Part shown: one piece after another, positions 24,772 through 36,640 of the stretch
Position numbering within the stretch: the first letter of the stretch is position 1
Layout: the number at the start of each line of letters is the position of its first letter
Origin: Pontederia crassipes
Lineage: Eukaryota; Streptophyta; Magnoliopsida; Commelinales; Pontederiaceae
Direction of reading: 5' to 3'
DNA: 64,000 nucleotides
Assembly (NCBI GenBank): GCA_030549335.1
Contig: CM060194.1
Location: 73,320,077-73,384,076, forward strand
Made by a program: the position numbers and the translations under genes
Notes under the pieces: generated by a model
Seen by the model: the letters and a program-made list of their open reading frames with translations, nothing else
The model's database searches: none
Told to the model about the DNA's origin: nothing

Positions 24772-25540
24772 TGTGAAACCCTAACTTTGACAATTATTAA
24801 GCGGTAACCTTTTCTTAGCAATTCAACGGCTATAATAGAATGAATGAATCTACTTAGCTATAACTTTGATATATTCTTTTTTTCTGATAGAACTAAGTTA
24901 TAGCTTTGATATCTTACAAGGATATAAGCTAGTTGGTTGCCATTGGACTAATAGCGATTTTCTCTACACAACATAATAAAAAAACACTAGGGTTGTTTGG
25001 TTGTAAAATAAAGTTAAAACAACATAATATCATATTTTCTATCTATTGTTTGATTTGAAGAGAATAAATTTTGAAAAATATAATATTTTATGTCGTACAT
25101 GGTAAGTGTTCAATATTATTATAAATAAAAATATTAATATACTAATATGTAATTAATTATTCTAAAAATATGGTTATCAAAGTTAAAAAATGATAATGCA
25201 AATATTATTCTCATTTAAAAATATACATATTCTTTCAATGAGAGTAAAAAATATGGTTTCACAATTTTTTAGGTGATTTCATATTTTCCAATGTTTGATC
25301 AAAATTCATAAACTCGGTCATGTTTGTCTATAATCTCGGAATAACGTGATATTTCTAACATTTAATCTCAAACCAACGAACCTTGATAGGCGTAAAAATG
25401 AGAATATGAATATTAATATGCAATTAATTTTAAAGAAAATACAATTAGCAAAGTTTAAAAAATGAGTATACAAATATTCTTCTCATTTAAGAATATACAT
25501 ATTCTTCTAATGAAAGTGTCAAAAAGTTGAGCTCAAATGA
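24772..25540. other. AT-rich repeat-like intergenic DNA
   Basis: No gene. GGTTGTTTGGTT near 24987 and AATCTCAAACCAACGAAC near 25365-25382 could be ends of a small MITE-like element; a related stretch (TGTTTGATCAAAATTCATAAACTCG.. to CTCAAACCAAACGAAGG) recurs at about 36540-36645. Boundaries and target duplications were not found. Confidence 0.35.
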
Positions 25541-25890
25541 AGCGATCTCAAATGAAGGAAGAGGAAAGAAGCGATCTCAAATGAAGGAGAGAGAGAAAGG
25601 AAGAGAAAAAAGATGCGGAAGAAATAAGAAAGAGAAAAATTAATTTTCTATTCCATTTGTCAAAAGCAACTACAAAAGATACATATTTATACTAAAAAGC
25701 TATTGCTACAAAGGAGATTCAAACAAGTATTACAATACATCCAACGATGTTACAAATGTAATAAATCTGCAAGCCACAATGTTATCTTCTTCCTTTAACT
25801 CAATGACGCGACAATGTTGCTTCGATACACGATGGTCAGAGATGGAATTGAAGATCCACAACATGGTGCGACTTCCAACATCCCCCACAA
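25541..25890 (-). repeat. Possible LTR start with adjacent polypurine tract, minus strand
   Basis: On the minus strand TTGTGGGGGA (25890-25881) is followed directly by TGTTGGAAGT (25880 downward), the polypurine-tract/LTR-start arrangement common in plant Copia elements. A TATA-like TATAAATATG occurs further in. A related stretch at about 36421-36540 could be part of the partner LTR, with the 9.6-kb CACTA inserted between them. No polyprotein or primer site was recognised, so this is a degenerate or non-autonomous element at best. Confidence 0.4.
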
Positions 25891-26814
25891 GTTGACGGCG
25901 GGAAGAACCCGAACGGCGTCAACTTGACGATATCATGCATGACGACAATAGAATGAAGGATCCGTCGAGGCATCGAGGCTTGGTGAAGAACACTAAAAGA
26001 AAAACCATGTTTACCGACGAGTAATTTTTGACGGGCGAAATTCCTTCTAAACTACCGAAGGAATTTTTGACGGACCAAAATATCCGTGGTAATTATGGAC
26101 GGAGTAGCTTTCGACGGTCGCGACAGTCTAAACTTACGACGGTTTACTAACCATCGTAATTTTTGACGGTTACAACTGTCGAAAGTTTGAAGGGATGAAG
26201 ATGGAAATAAGGTGGATGAGCATGATTAGTTTTCCCTAGCATTTTTTACGGCTCGGATCGTCCAAAGTTTCGACGATTTTATACCCATCGATATTTTCGA
26301 CGGTTACAACCGTCGGTAATATTATTATATATATTTCAAATTATGATTAATATATTTATATTGTAGCTGACGTTCTATGTATACATTATTATAATAAATT
26401 GACGATAAATCTACTTAAAAATCGGTAAATTTATATATTCCTTAGACACGATAGATTCATCCGTATAAATGAGTTTACTTATTCCTTAAGTTAATGTTCT
26501 AATATCATCGTTGACCATAGAGCCATCAATTCATATGGCATATATAAGTCAACTATTATATGTCATATATATGAGTTCTTTCATATATAAATTTTTATAC
26601 CATGATATATCTTTTATTACTTTTCAATTACACAACGAAGTGTCATCAAAGATTATCGGCATACATAAAAGTTGAAATAAATAATTATTTCAAATGATAT
26701 ATCTTGGTATTATAATAAATTGATTTAATTTTATATTTTAGTAATTTCACTTCCGACGGTTCTAATTGTCAAAATATTGAATATATATTATACCTATTAA
26801 TATACCTATTAAAT

Positions 26815-27885
26815 TAATAAAGAATGGGTGTTCCGATGGTCAGAACTTTCGAAACTTTGGAGGGTTAAGATAAACGTCGAAACCTCCAACGATCCAAAAC
26901 GTCCGAATTTTGATTTAAGTTCCAAGGATTCTCATCGTCAGAACATTAGATAATGTATATTATATATGTCGACAATGTACCTATTAATATAAATATTTTT
27001 TGATGTTATGACGGTCTAAGCCGTCGAAACTTTCGAGGGTTAAGAGAACCATCGAAACTTCCATCGGTTCAAACCGTCAGAATTTGAATTGATATTCTAT
27101 AATAGTTACCTATGTTCCGACAATTCTAAATGGTACATTAGATAATATATATTCCATATCTAATGGTAACATACATATTAATATAATTATTTTTTATGTT
27201 CCGACGATTTGAGCTTATGAAACTTTCGAGGGTTTAGAGAACCGTCGAAAGTTTCAGCGGTTCGAACCGTCAAAATTTGAATTGATATTTTATATTAATT
27301 ATTTACGCTGACCGTCGAAACGTAAGATATACTATATTATATATGTAATGGTAATATACCTATTAATATAATTATTTTTTACTTTTCGATGATTTGAGCC
27401 GTCAAAATTTTTTAGGGTTCGAAGAATTGTCGAAAGTTTCAACGGTTCAAACCATCAGAATTTTAATTGATATTTTATATTAATTCTTTACGTGTTGACT
27501 GTTATGTAACGTAAGATATACTATATTATATATGTAATGGTAATATACCTATTAATATAATTATTTTTTTTATTTCGATGGTTTGAGCCGTCAAAACTTT
27601 CGAGGTTCAAAGAATCATCGAAAGTTTCAGCGATTCGAGCCGTCGAAATTTGAACTGATATTTTATATTAATTATTTACATTTCGACCATCGAAACATGA
27701 GATATACTATATTATATATATAACGGTTAGATAGCTATTATTATAATATTTTTTAAAGTTTCAATAGTTAATGTCGTCAAAACTTTCGACGGCTCTTTGA
27801 ACGGTAAGAACAGTCAGAATTTCAAGAATTATTTTATATTATTTATTCAGCTTTCGACAATTATAACTGTCAAAAATTGGCAAAC
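26815..27885. repeat. Tandem repeat, about 6 copies of a ~185-190 bp unit
   Basis: Each unit has a GAGCCGTCAAAACTTTCGAGG-like block (near 26840, 27020, 27205, 27395, 27585 and 27770), a CGAAAGTTTCAGCGGTTCG-like block, TTGATATTTTATATTAATT, and TATTAATATAATTATTTTTT. Every unit carries several CGACGGT or ACCGTCG motifs, so the array multiplies the presumed transposase-binding sites of this CACTA element. Confidence 0.8.
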
Positions 27886-27957
27886 TCTCCTCTATAAGTA
27901 GATGACCCTGTCGTTTTGTCTTCTGTTTCTTCTTCCCCTACAATCATCTAGCCACCC

Positions 27958-28790
27958 ATGTCCGTCGCCACCTGTTCCATCATCCGGCCGCCGCTGTCGC
28001 TCAGCTCTGCTGGCGACTTTCGATCCTACCCGTCACTCCAACTGCATCGCTGCGCCACCGCCTTCCCTTGCAAAATGCATATCATCGGCCACCCCCGTCC
28101 ATCGTTGCATGATCCGTCGGTCTGCCACTACAGGGTCTCCGCTCTGACGCCACTTGCACTGCCGCTGCTGCAACCGCACCGCTTCGCCGCCGCAACGTCG
28201 TTGCAACCATTCGGCTCCGTCGTCGGCCCGTTGCTGCAATGGCTTACATCCACCGTTGGCCGCAAGTATGTTCGACCACCCCCTTTTGCTCGCTCCCCTC
28301 CACCCTTCCCCAAGCCGTCGTTCGATCCGGCTAAATCCAGCCGAGTAGCCAAATCTGACCATTCAGCTCCGTGGTGGCCAGATCCCATCGCTCGCGGCCA
28401 CATTTGGCCGCTTGCGATCGCAGTGGCCGCATCTGGCCGCGCACGGCCGTGGCGGCCAAAACAATTCGCGGCAGGGCAACTCGTGGCGGCCAAAATCGGC
28501 AACTCGCGGTGGCCAGAACCGACAGTTCCCAGCGGCCAGTTCCGGCCGCTCGTAGCTAGTTCCGGTCATTCGCGATCGCAGCGGCCGAATCCAACCGGTT
28601 ATGGCCAGATCCGACCGTTCTTGGCCGCAGCGGTCGAATCCGGTCAATTGTGGCCAGATCCGAAAGCTCGGGGCGGCCAGATCCAGCCGCTCACGATCGC
28701 GGCGACCACTTCCGACCGCTTGCAAGCGCTCGCGGCCAGATCTGGGTGCTTGCAGGCGCGGCGGCCACATGTTCAGTTTAAGTTTTTTTA
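27958..28790. repeat. GC-rich block of GGCCAGATCCGGCCG-like repeats in the 9.6-kb CACTA
   Basis: Diverged repeats of GCGGCCAGATCC and TGGCCGC lie between the 185-bp array and the TNPD pseudogene. The 283-codon open frame covering it is low-complexity and overlaps equally open frames on the opposite strand, so I do not call it a gene. Its position suggests a leader exon or promoter-proximal GC region of the transposase transcript. Confidence 0.65.
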
Positions 28791-29510
28791 TTTCATGCAC
28801 GTATGTTGATGTACTTGCATTTGACTAATACGACTTCGTACTCTCGTTTGATAAGCATTGTGAGCTTTCTCCTTTTGACATCTTCTAAATTGTAAGACTG
28901 CTAATTGAATGTTAATAAGTCTGAAGATAGTTTTTTATTGTCTTATGTTCCATTTATGTGCAGGTTATTGGAATTTTCTTATTATCTCTGTCAGTGTTGT
29001 CGGCCATTCCAAAAGATGTAAGTTACTCCTTTTTGACAAATTATTATTTTTATGATTTGGAAGGCAAATATGATTTCTACTTAGTTTGGTATTTATAAAA
29101 TATGTAATAAATTTATATTTTCTATTTTAGTCTTCATTAATTAGTTGTAACGTCTCCTTTTAGAATGCAAATATGATTACTTTTTGTTTAAGATGTTTTT
29201 TTAATATTTTGTCTAGAACATTTTTTATTCACAAAGTTTCTTAGCAATATTTATTATGTTCAATTTTATGTTCACCTTTGTAGTGATATTTAATTCACTA
29301 GTTACCAATTGTTTATTCAAATTTATCCATCTTGATTTTTTACACCCTAATTGCCATTCTCCATTCTCCAAGTTTCATTCAATTTTTGTGATTATTTACT
29401 CATCACAATTTAATATAATTCTGGAGACAAAGATGGAGATAAAAATTAATTGCCTCTTATTCCAAGATTTAAAAAGTTAATTACTCTAACCTGCTAATGA
29501 CACAGAAATT

Positions 29511-32500
29511 ATGTCCCCACGGAACGATCGTTCGTGGATGTACAATAGAAATAATTCTGATCGTAGAGATTTGACACCAGAATTCATAGATGGAGTTGAA
29601 TATTACACAAATGTGGCTTCTCAATCTTTGCAATTCTGATTATTTTATTAGTTCTGATTTAAACCAATGCAATGAAAAGTTATTTTTAATACTTTTATGT
29701 AATGTCTTTATTTAATATTTTCATTACTATGTTGTGTCAGCGCCAACTTTTGGGTGGAATGTGATTTTGAGTCATGTTAGGAGGATGAAAACCTTGCTGG
29801 CACAACATAGTTGAGCTTATGTCCCCAACAATACAATGACATAATTTTTTTGAGTCTTATAATTCTTTCTCATGTTTTGATAATAACAAATGAGTTTGGT
29901 GAAGGCAGACAATACCATGGTCAAGTGGGAGAAGTTGGATATATGACCGTTATGGTCATCAAGAAAATGACAATTATAATAAATATGAGATCATTACATC
30001 ATAATGATGGGAATGTGTAACAGACATATTTGGCAACTATATAAGGGAGTGGTAGGGGGACGAACGGTAGTGGACACATGCTGGTATAGTTCCACGTCGA
30101 GCAGGATGATACTACGTCCGGATGATCCCCAAATTTTTCCACCATTTTTTCTTTCAAGTTCTGTATTGGTCGTCGTTGATTTTTCTTAATATTCATACAG
30201 TTTTTCTTAATGGTCATCATCATCGTATTGGTCACACATCATTTTCTTTATTTATTTTCGTTCAGCTCTTAGCATCTGTCATTGTTATTGCTCAAACTCT
30301 TGTCGGACCTCTTAAGGTGCATTTGTTTGAGTTGCCAGACATTAATGAATGGACGGAGGGTATTATTGCATATAGAAAGGGGTTCAAACCAAATTATTGA
30401 CAATAGAATTATTTAGGTGAATGAGCACCATCAACAAGCGTGGCAAATTAGGAATTCCATTCTATCGATCCTTGTGAAGGATTTAGTTCGCGATACCAAC
30501 AGTTACTTTATGACACTGTTGCAACTGAGTATGGTGACATATGATTTGAACAGGATGAAGAGACACCAAGTCCATAAGCATCTGAGTTTTTTTACTTGTT
30601 AAATGCTTTGAGCCAACTATTGTGGCTCGGGTGTGAAAGTCATTTCGAATTATCACTTGTTGTTAGAATGTTAAATCTAAAAGCTGATCATAATATTTCA
30701 TAGGCATGTTTTGATGCATTTATAGATATTTTAAAAGAGGTCACACTGTTTGAGGCGTGCATTCCTGAAAATAATTATAGGACAAAAAGACATGTTTCTA
30801 AACTTGGCCTAGGTTCAACCAAAATAGATTGTTGTTGCAATGGTTGTATGTTATATTATGGTGACCACGTCAATCTCAGAGAATGCAAATTTTATGGGGC
30901 CGAACGATATAGAGCGACTAACAAGACTCAAGTAACTGCAAAGAGAATGCATTACTTGCCTTTTATTCCAAGACTTAAAAAATTATACTCATCCCTAGGG
31001 TCAACATCACGAATGAAGTGGCATGCACAACATAATATTTCTGAAGGTGTCATGCTTCACCCATCGGATGGTGAAGCTTGAAAACATTTTGATCCTGTAC
31101 ATCCAAATTTTGCAAGTGATGTGAGAAACATAAGGCTTGGATTATGCACGGATGGTTTTACACTATACGGTCAGACTTTAGTTTCTTATTCATGTTAGTC
31201 AGTCATAGTTGCACCATATAACTTGCCTCCTAGAATTTGTATGTCCGCACCTTATATGTTTTTGACATGCGTTATTCATGGTCCTCACAGTTCTAATAAG
31301 CTGAAGATAGACATATATTTAAAGCCTCTGATTAATGAGTTAAAAGAATTGTGGGATGGTGTCGTAGCTTATGATGTGTTGAGTAAATAGAACTTTACCT
31401 TGAAAGCTACATTATTGTGGACAACTAATGATTTTTCTACCTATGAAATGTTATCTGGTTGGATGACCATAGAGTAACTAGCATGTCCATATTGTATGGA
31501 ACACTCAAGTGCATTCACTTTGAAAAATGACGGTAAAAATAGTTGATTTGATTGTCATAGAAAATTTCTTTCAGCACATCATCCTTATAGAAATAATAGA
31601 AATGCATTTCGATGGAATAGAGTTGTGCACGACATGGCTCCGGCCAGGCGGTCAGGTCTACAATTATTTCACATTGTCGATGCTATAAAATTATTGACAA
31701 CCCAAATGTCACATACAATGAGTATGGTGATTCTCATATTTGGACGAAACAAAAAAGTGTCTTTTTGGGATTTACCAAATTGGAAGGACTGTTTGATAAG
31801 CATTGAGAAAAATGTATTTGATAATGCTTTCAACACTGTTATGGACGTTAAGGGTAAAACAAAAGATAACTTCAAGGCGATACTATATTTGAAGGAGTAC
31901 TGTCGACGATTTGAGTTGCACCTAATTAATTTAGCTAACAGTAGATTATCTAAGTCAATGGCAACTTATGCTCTCACGAAAGAGCAGAAAATGCAAATGT
32001 GTCGACGGATCCAAGAGCTTAGAATGTCTGATGGTTATGCATCAAATTTGACAAGATGTGTGAATATGAATAACTTGCGTTTATTTGGCATGAAAAGTCA
32101 TGACTGTCATATTTTTATAGAAACGTTGTTTCCTATTGCATTTTCATCATTACCGGAGAAGATTTCGAAGTCGCTCACGGAATTGAGTCAATTCTTCAGA
32201 GAATTGTGTTCAACAACATTAACTGCGAAGAATATGAGGAATTAGAATGTAATATTCTTATCATTTTGTGTAAATTAGAGCGAATATTTCCGCTAGGTAA
32301 TTCCATGGAATACTTACCTATTCATCTACCATATGAAGCAAAGGTAGGTGGACCAGTACAATATAGGTGGATGTATCCATTTGAAAGATATCTTAATCGA
32401 ATTAAAAGGACGGTTAAAAGTAAAGCACGTGTCGAAGGCTCCATATGTGAAGCTTATATGATTCAAGAGGTCTCTTACTTTTGTTCATACTACTTTGAAT

Positions 32501-33600
32501 CTTGTGTCAAGTGCACGAGGACCAAAGTTTATCGAAACGACGAAGTTTTGAAAGAAAGGTCTACTGGGGTAACATTGTCGATCTTTAATCAGTTGGGACG
32601 ACATTATGGAAAGCCAATAAGTAGATGATTGAGTGATGCAAAATTCAAATTGGTCGTGAATCATATCCTCCTAAACACACAAGAGGTGCAAGGCTGCATC
32701 AAGTAAGTTTACGTTCAATGCATTTTTATTTGTATATCACAAAACTATTAATTAATTAACCTATCATTTCGTATGTAGTGCTTTCTTGCAGAACATATAC
32801 AAGTTAGAATCGAGAATGATTTTGCGATGTGGTTTAAAGATCAGGTAAATCCTATGATGTTGGTGTAGCAATTGTTGATGATAATATCCTGACATTTTCA
32901 TTTTCATTTTAGGTTCTCAGTAGCACAATCTCTACTACGTCAGGTCTCCATGATTTGGCATGGGGATCGAGCCGAGAAGTCAGAGGTTGGCCAGTGTATT
33001 TTGTGAAGTGTTACAAGTTCCATACAGAAAGTTGGTCGAGAGGGAAGAAAATCGTGAACAATGATGTTTGTGTCAAAGGATCCTCCAATGGAAAAATGAG
33101 CATGGCTATTACAGTATTCTTAAAGACATAATTGAGTTCAAATACACTGGAGGTAATAGAGTCACATAATTTGGGTGTAATTGGTTTGATCCGAAAGAAA
33201 AAAAGGGACACGAGTTTATAAAGATTTCAAAATAGTTGAAGTACGTCACTGTAGGCATTATGAAAATTTTGATCCATTTATTATTCTATCATCTACAAGG
33301 TAGATATATTACGAAAATGGGACAAAGCTCAATGGTGGGTTGTAATTAAAACGAAGGCAAGGAGGATAGAAGTAGATGGTCCATTGCAAGTTGCATACCA
33401 AGATGACTCGCATACTTTCGTGGTGACAATTGTAGACATCGAGTTAATTGAAGATCTACGAGATTTAGAATAGTTATTTGAAAACTTTGATAATGCCGAT
33501 ATACAAAATGATGATGATAGCATGGAAGAAGATGAATTTGAAATTACCTCATCTTTAGAGGAAGATGATGATGAATATCAATAATTCGGATGATGATGAG
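29511..33600 (+). pseudogene. TNPD-like CACTA transposase pseudogene
   Basis: The ATG at 29511 begins MSPRNDRSWMYNRNNSD, followed by LTPEFIDGVEYY, the transposase-associated N-terminal domain, which stops after SLQF. About 0.7 kb of unrelated AT-rich DNA (about 29640-30330) separates this from RKGFKPNY. The Tnp2 domain then follows in pieces: MLYYGDHVNLRECKFYGAER, LKKLYSS..MKWHAQHN, HPSDGEA then TGA, and LKPLINELKELWDGVVAYD. DUF4218-like sequence (RWMYPFERYLNRIKR, YFCSYYFESCVKC) is at about 32340-32630 and DUF4216-like sequence (LHDLAWGSSREVRGWPVYFVKC) at about 32930-33300, ending in an acidic tail. Numerous stops and frameshifts make it non-functional. The paralogue in the 8.5-kb element is better preserved. 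Confidence 0.85.
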
Positions 33601-33689
33601 TGATGTTATCGATTGTAATATGAATCATGTTATTACTATCCATTGTTATAATTTGTTCAAATGGTTGTATAAAAATTTAATTTAAATTT

Positions 33690-34980
33690 TAAACGTAGTT
33701 CGCAATGCATGCTGACGATCATTCGGACCGACGAATGCCTGACGAGGATGATTCATTTCATATTCAATTCCTTCTCATGAGTGTTTAAAATAATGACCAC
33801 AAATTTACAAATTAAAAGAGAGCGCCTTCGAATATTAGGAATTGGTTCTCGAGTTATACCTATAATTCAATTCCAAAAGATGCAACACAAGATGTAGCCG
33901 AACGTCAGGTTATTATGATTCACGAGTAGGTGCTCTACCCATCTCTTTCTCCTACAGTTAAAAATTTCACATAAAGTATTCTTACACTTAAATAAAACAA
34001 TTTATTCAAAAAATTTACCATTCTTTTCGCAACCGTGCTTGTGGATATACATCCACCCATATGCGAGTAGGCTCCCTAGTCGGAGTCCCGATTTGTTTTT
34101 GCTTTTTCGCATTTAGATTGGTACTCTTTGATAGACCGCTTTCCTAGCAATTTGGCCCAAACAGCTTCAGGGATCCAATTGGGTCATTCTCCTACAACTC
34201 GTGCTTCCGAAAGCATCGATGACAATCTCTTCGAGTACCGAGAATTAAAAGTATTTCACATTCGTTTCATGTGCTCGGGATCCCACCACACATCAGCCTT
34301 CGTGTACATAAAAATAATTCAATTAATACGAAGATAAATTGAAATAATAATATTGGCTTCCGAGGTTACATGAAATTCTCTAAATAGCATATGTCTTGTG
34401 GCATATGAAACTTCTCTCCATGTAAGCGACGTTTTAGTATACATATGTCGTAATACCTCGGTAACAATGGCAGTCATGGGTTTCGACGATACAAACCTTA
34501 CGAATATAAAATTATAAATTACGATGTGAAAAATAAAAAATAAGAATGATGTGAAAAACATAAAATAGCACTTACCCTAAATTATCATCTGGCTGTACGT
34601 ATGCTTTATACCCACTATTTGACGAAAGTTCTTCTGATAATTGTGTCTCCATGTCCGCAATATCAAGAGCACAAATGGGAGAATCCGATGGTATAGACTG
34701 TCATTCAATTATGCGAATGCCCGTGGATGGTCTAGGCATCCTATTTGAAGAAGTATCTATAGGAACGACCTTCTCCTTTTTTCTTATTTTTTCCTTTTCC
34801 AAAATGAAACATCTACATGAAATAAAATTTAATGCACAATAAATTTACATTTCATACAACAATTACTATAGTTACACGAGCGACGCATGGCAAGAGCTCA
34901 AAGGAAAGAGATGAAAAAAATGATGCGTGGCGAGCTCGACAACAAGGAGGACGACGATGAGTGAAATAAATTTGTAACGA
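33690..34980. pseudogene. TNPA-like (Ptta/En/Spm) pseudogene with an internal inversion
   Basis: The beginning (about 33700-33930) and end (about 34880-34970, encoding an EMKKMMRGELDN-like stretch) run on the plus strand, colinear with the better copy in the 8.5-kb CACTA. The middle (about 33960-34850) matches the same gene only as its reverse complement, including STGIRIIE, YKAYVQPDDNLG, a TWREVSYATRHMLF-like stretch, and the DVWWDPEH and KCEKAKT segments. This TNPA copy therefore carries an inverted central segment of roughly 0.9 kb and cannot be expressed as one protein. Confidence 0.82.
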
Positions 34981-35548
34981 TGTTGTAATGATATTTAACA
35001 ATTACATTTAAGATTTCGTGATTTTTAGTTTCATTTTTCAATGTAGTTAAATTTGAAATGAATATCATTTTATTTACTTTTTAATTTAATTTGCATTTAA
35101 TTTTGAAATTATTTTTAAATATATTTAATCTAATTTTGAAATATTTTTTTTATTTTTTTTACTTATTTTTAATTATTCCAATGGCTCATACCGTTAAAAT
35201 TGTCAAATTCGACAGTTGTAGCCGTTGAAAGGTTTCGATGACTAAAGCCGTCTAATGTTATCGATGGCTCAAACCATCGATACGTATCGATGGCTCAAAT
35301 CATCTTAAGTCTCGATGGCTCGAGTTGTCGGTGCTTTTCGACAGTTAGCACCATCGATTATTCGACGGCTCTGACCGCCAAATTGATTGTCGAAGGTTTC
35401 GATGGTCCTTTGATAACTGTCAAAAATAATTTGCGACGCCTAGTTTTCGCGCGGATGTCATCCGTCGAAAAAAACCCATTTTCAACGGTTTTTGTTTCAT
35501 TACATACAGTCGTAATTGTCGATAAATGAGATTTTTCTTATAGTGGAA

Positions 35549-36640
35549 GCGAACCACAATCTAAATGTCATAGAGGAAGACGCAAACAACAAACGACCAA
35601 TGATGATGAGGTCTCAGATGCTCGATTACAAGTGGATCGAAGAGAGGTTGCAGACACCGAAAGATTTAAAGTGAATCTCATAAATCTCTTTGTTTCTATG
35701 TGTTTTTGTGATCCCTCTCTCTCTCTCTCTCTATTTTTGTAACCTAGACAACAAGAATGATCGGGCAAGGGAAAAAAAGATGACAATTGGTCAGCGAAGA
35801 AACTCTGACGAACCAAGAACAACAAAGCTCTGAAAGCAAACTTCGATCGTCGAAAAATAGATACCAAAAAACATATACCAAAAAATAGATATATAGATGA
35901 AGAAAACTTGATGACCAACTCATGTCGTGGATGGAAACACCAATCAGCATTGATCTTGGCCGAAGAAGGATACAACAAAGCGGGAAGAAGAAAGGATAGA
36001 CGATCATAGCAGATTAGCTAGGAATTGTCGATCAAAAAACAAAACAACATGAAGAAGAGGAACAATCAATGATTGGCGAAGAAGAATAAAAAGTGAAAAG
36101 GACAGAGGCATAAAACCTAGAGTCGATTACCGAATTTGATCAACCAAGAAGAAAATGCAAAAAGAGACCGATCTTGAACTTCAACGAAAATAATGGACGA
36201 TAGGAAGAAGAAAGCTCGTGGAAGAAGAAGAAGAAGGCAAAGAAACAAGAATCGATCAACAATCTAGAGCAACGAAGAACAAGATTAAGGAACCTACACT
36301 TTCAAGAGCCATATAAGTGAGCTTCAAAAGTCGATGATCGATGCAGAGGAATGATTGCCGACGAAATACAATAGCTGACGACGATCACGCAGCAAGATGG
36401 AGCACAACTGATGATTATCGCAAGCGATCTCACATGGAGAAGCCATAGTGAGGAAGAGGAAGAAGAAAGAGAAAGTGGCCAAAATTGATTTTCTAATCCA
36501 TGTACTACAAAAGATACCTATTTATACTAAAAAAACTACTATTTAAGTGGTTTCATATTTTTTTATGTTTGATCAAAATTCATAAACTCGATTATTTTTT
36601 CCTATAATTTCGAGACATTTAATCTCAAACCAAACGAAGG
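35549..36640. other. Flanking repeat DNA right of the 9.6-kb CACTA
   Basis: Purine-rich on the plus strand (many GAAGAAG words) with a (CT)n run near 35716-35737. The stretch at 36421-36540 matches part of the LTR-like sequence at 25541-25720, and 36540-36640 matches about 25260-25390. Probably the internal and end parts of the retroelement into which the CACTA inserted. No coding sequence recognised. Confidence 0.4.

Larger units (their letters stand above)
25991..35545 (+). mobile_element. CACTA (En/Spm) transposon, 9555 bp, with decayed TNPD and TNPA genes
   Basis: Starts CACTAAAAGAAAAACCATG and ends GATTTTTCTTATAGTG; GAA flanks both sides (25988-25990 and 35546-35548). Left to right it contains a subterminal array of CGACGG/CCGTCG words, a tandem repeat of about 185 bp, a GC-rich block, a TNPD-like pseudogene, a TNPA-like pseudogene with an internal inversion, and a right subterminal region with TCGATGGCT-type repeats. 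Many stops make it non-autonomous. Confidence 0.92.

Noticed and set aside
27902..28809. 283-codon open frame MSVATCSIIRPPLSL..
   Set aside because: Low-complexity GC-rich repeat inside a CACTA element, with equally long frames on the other strand.
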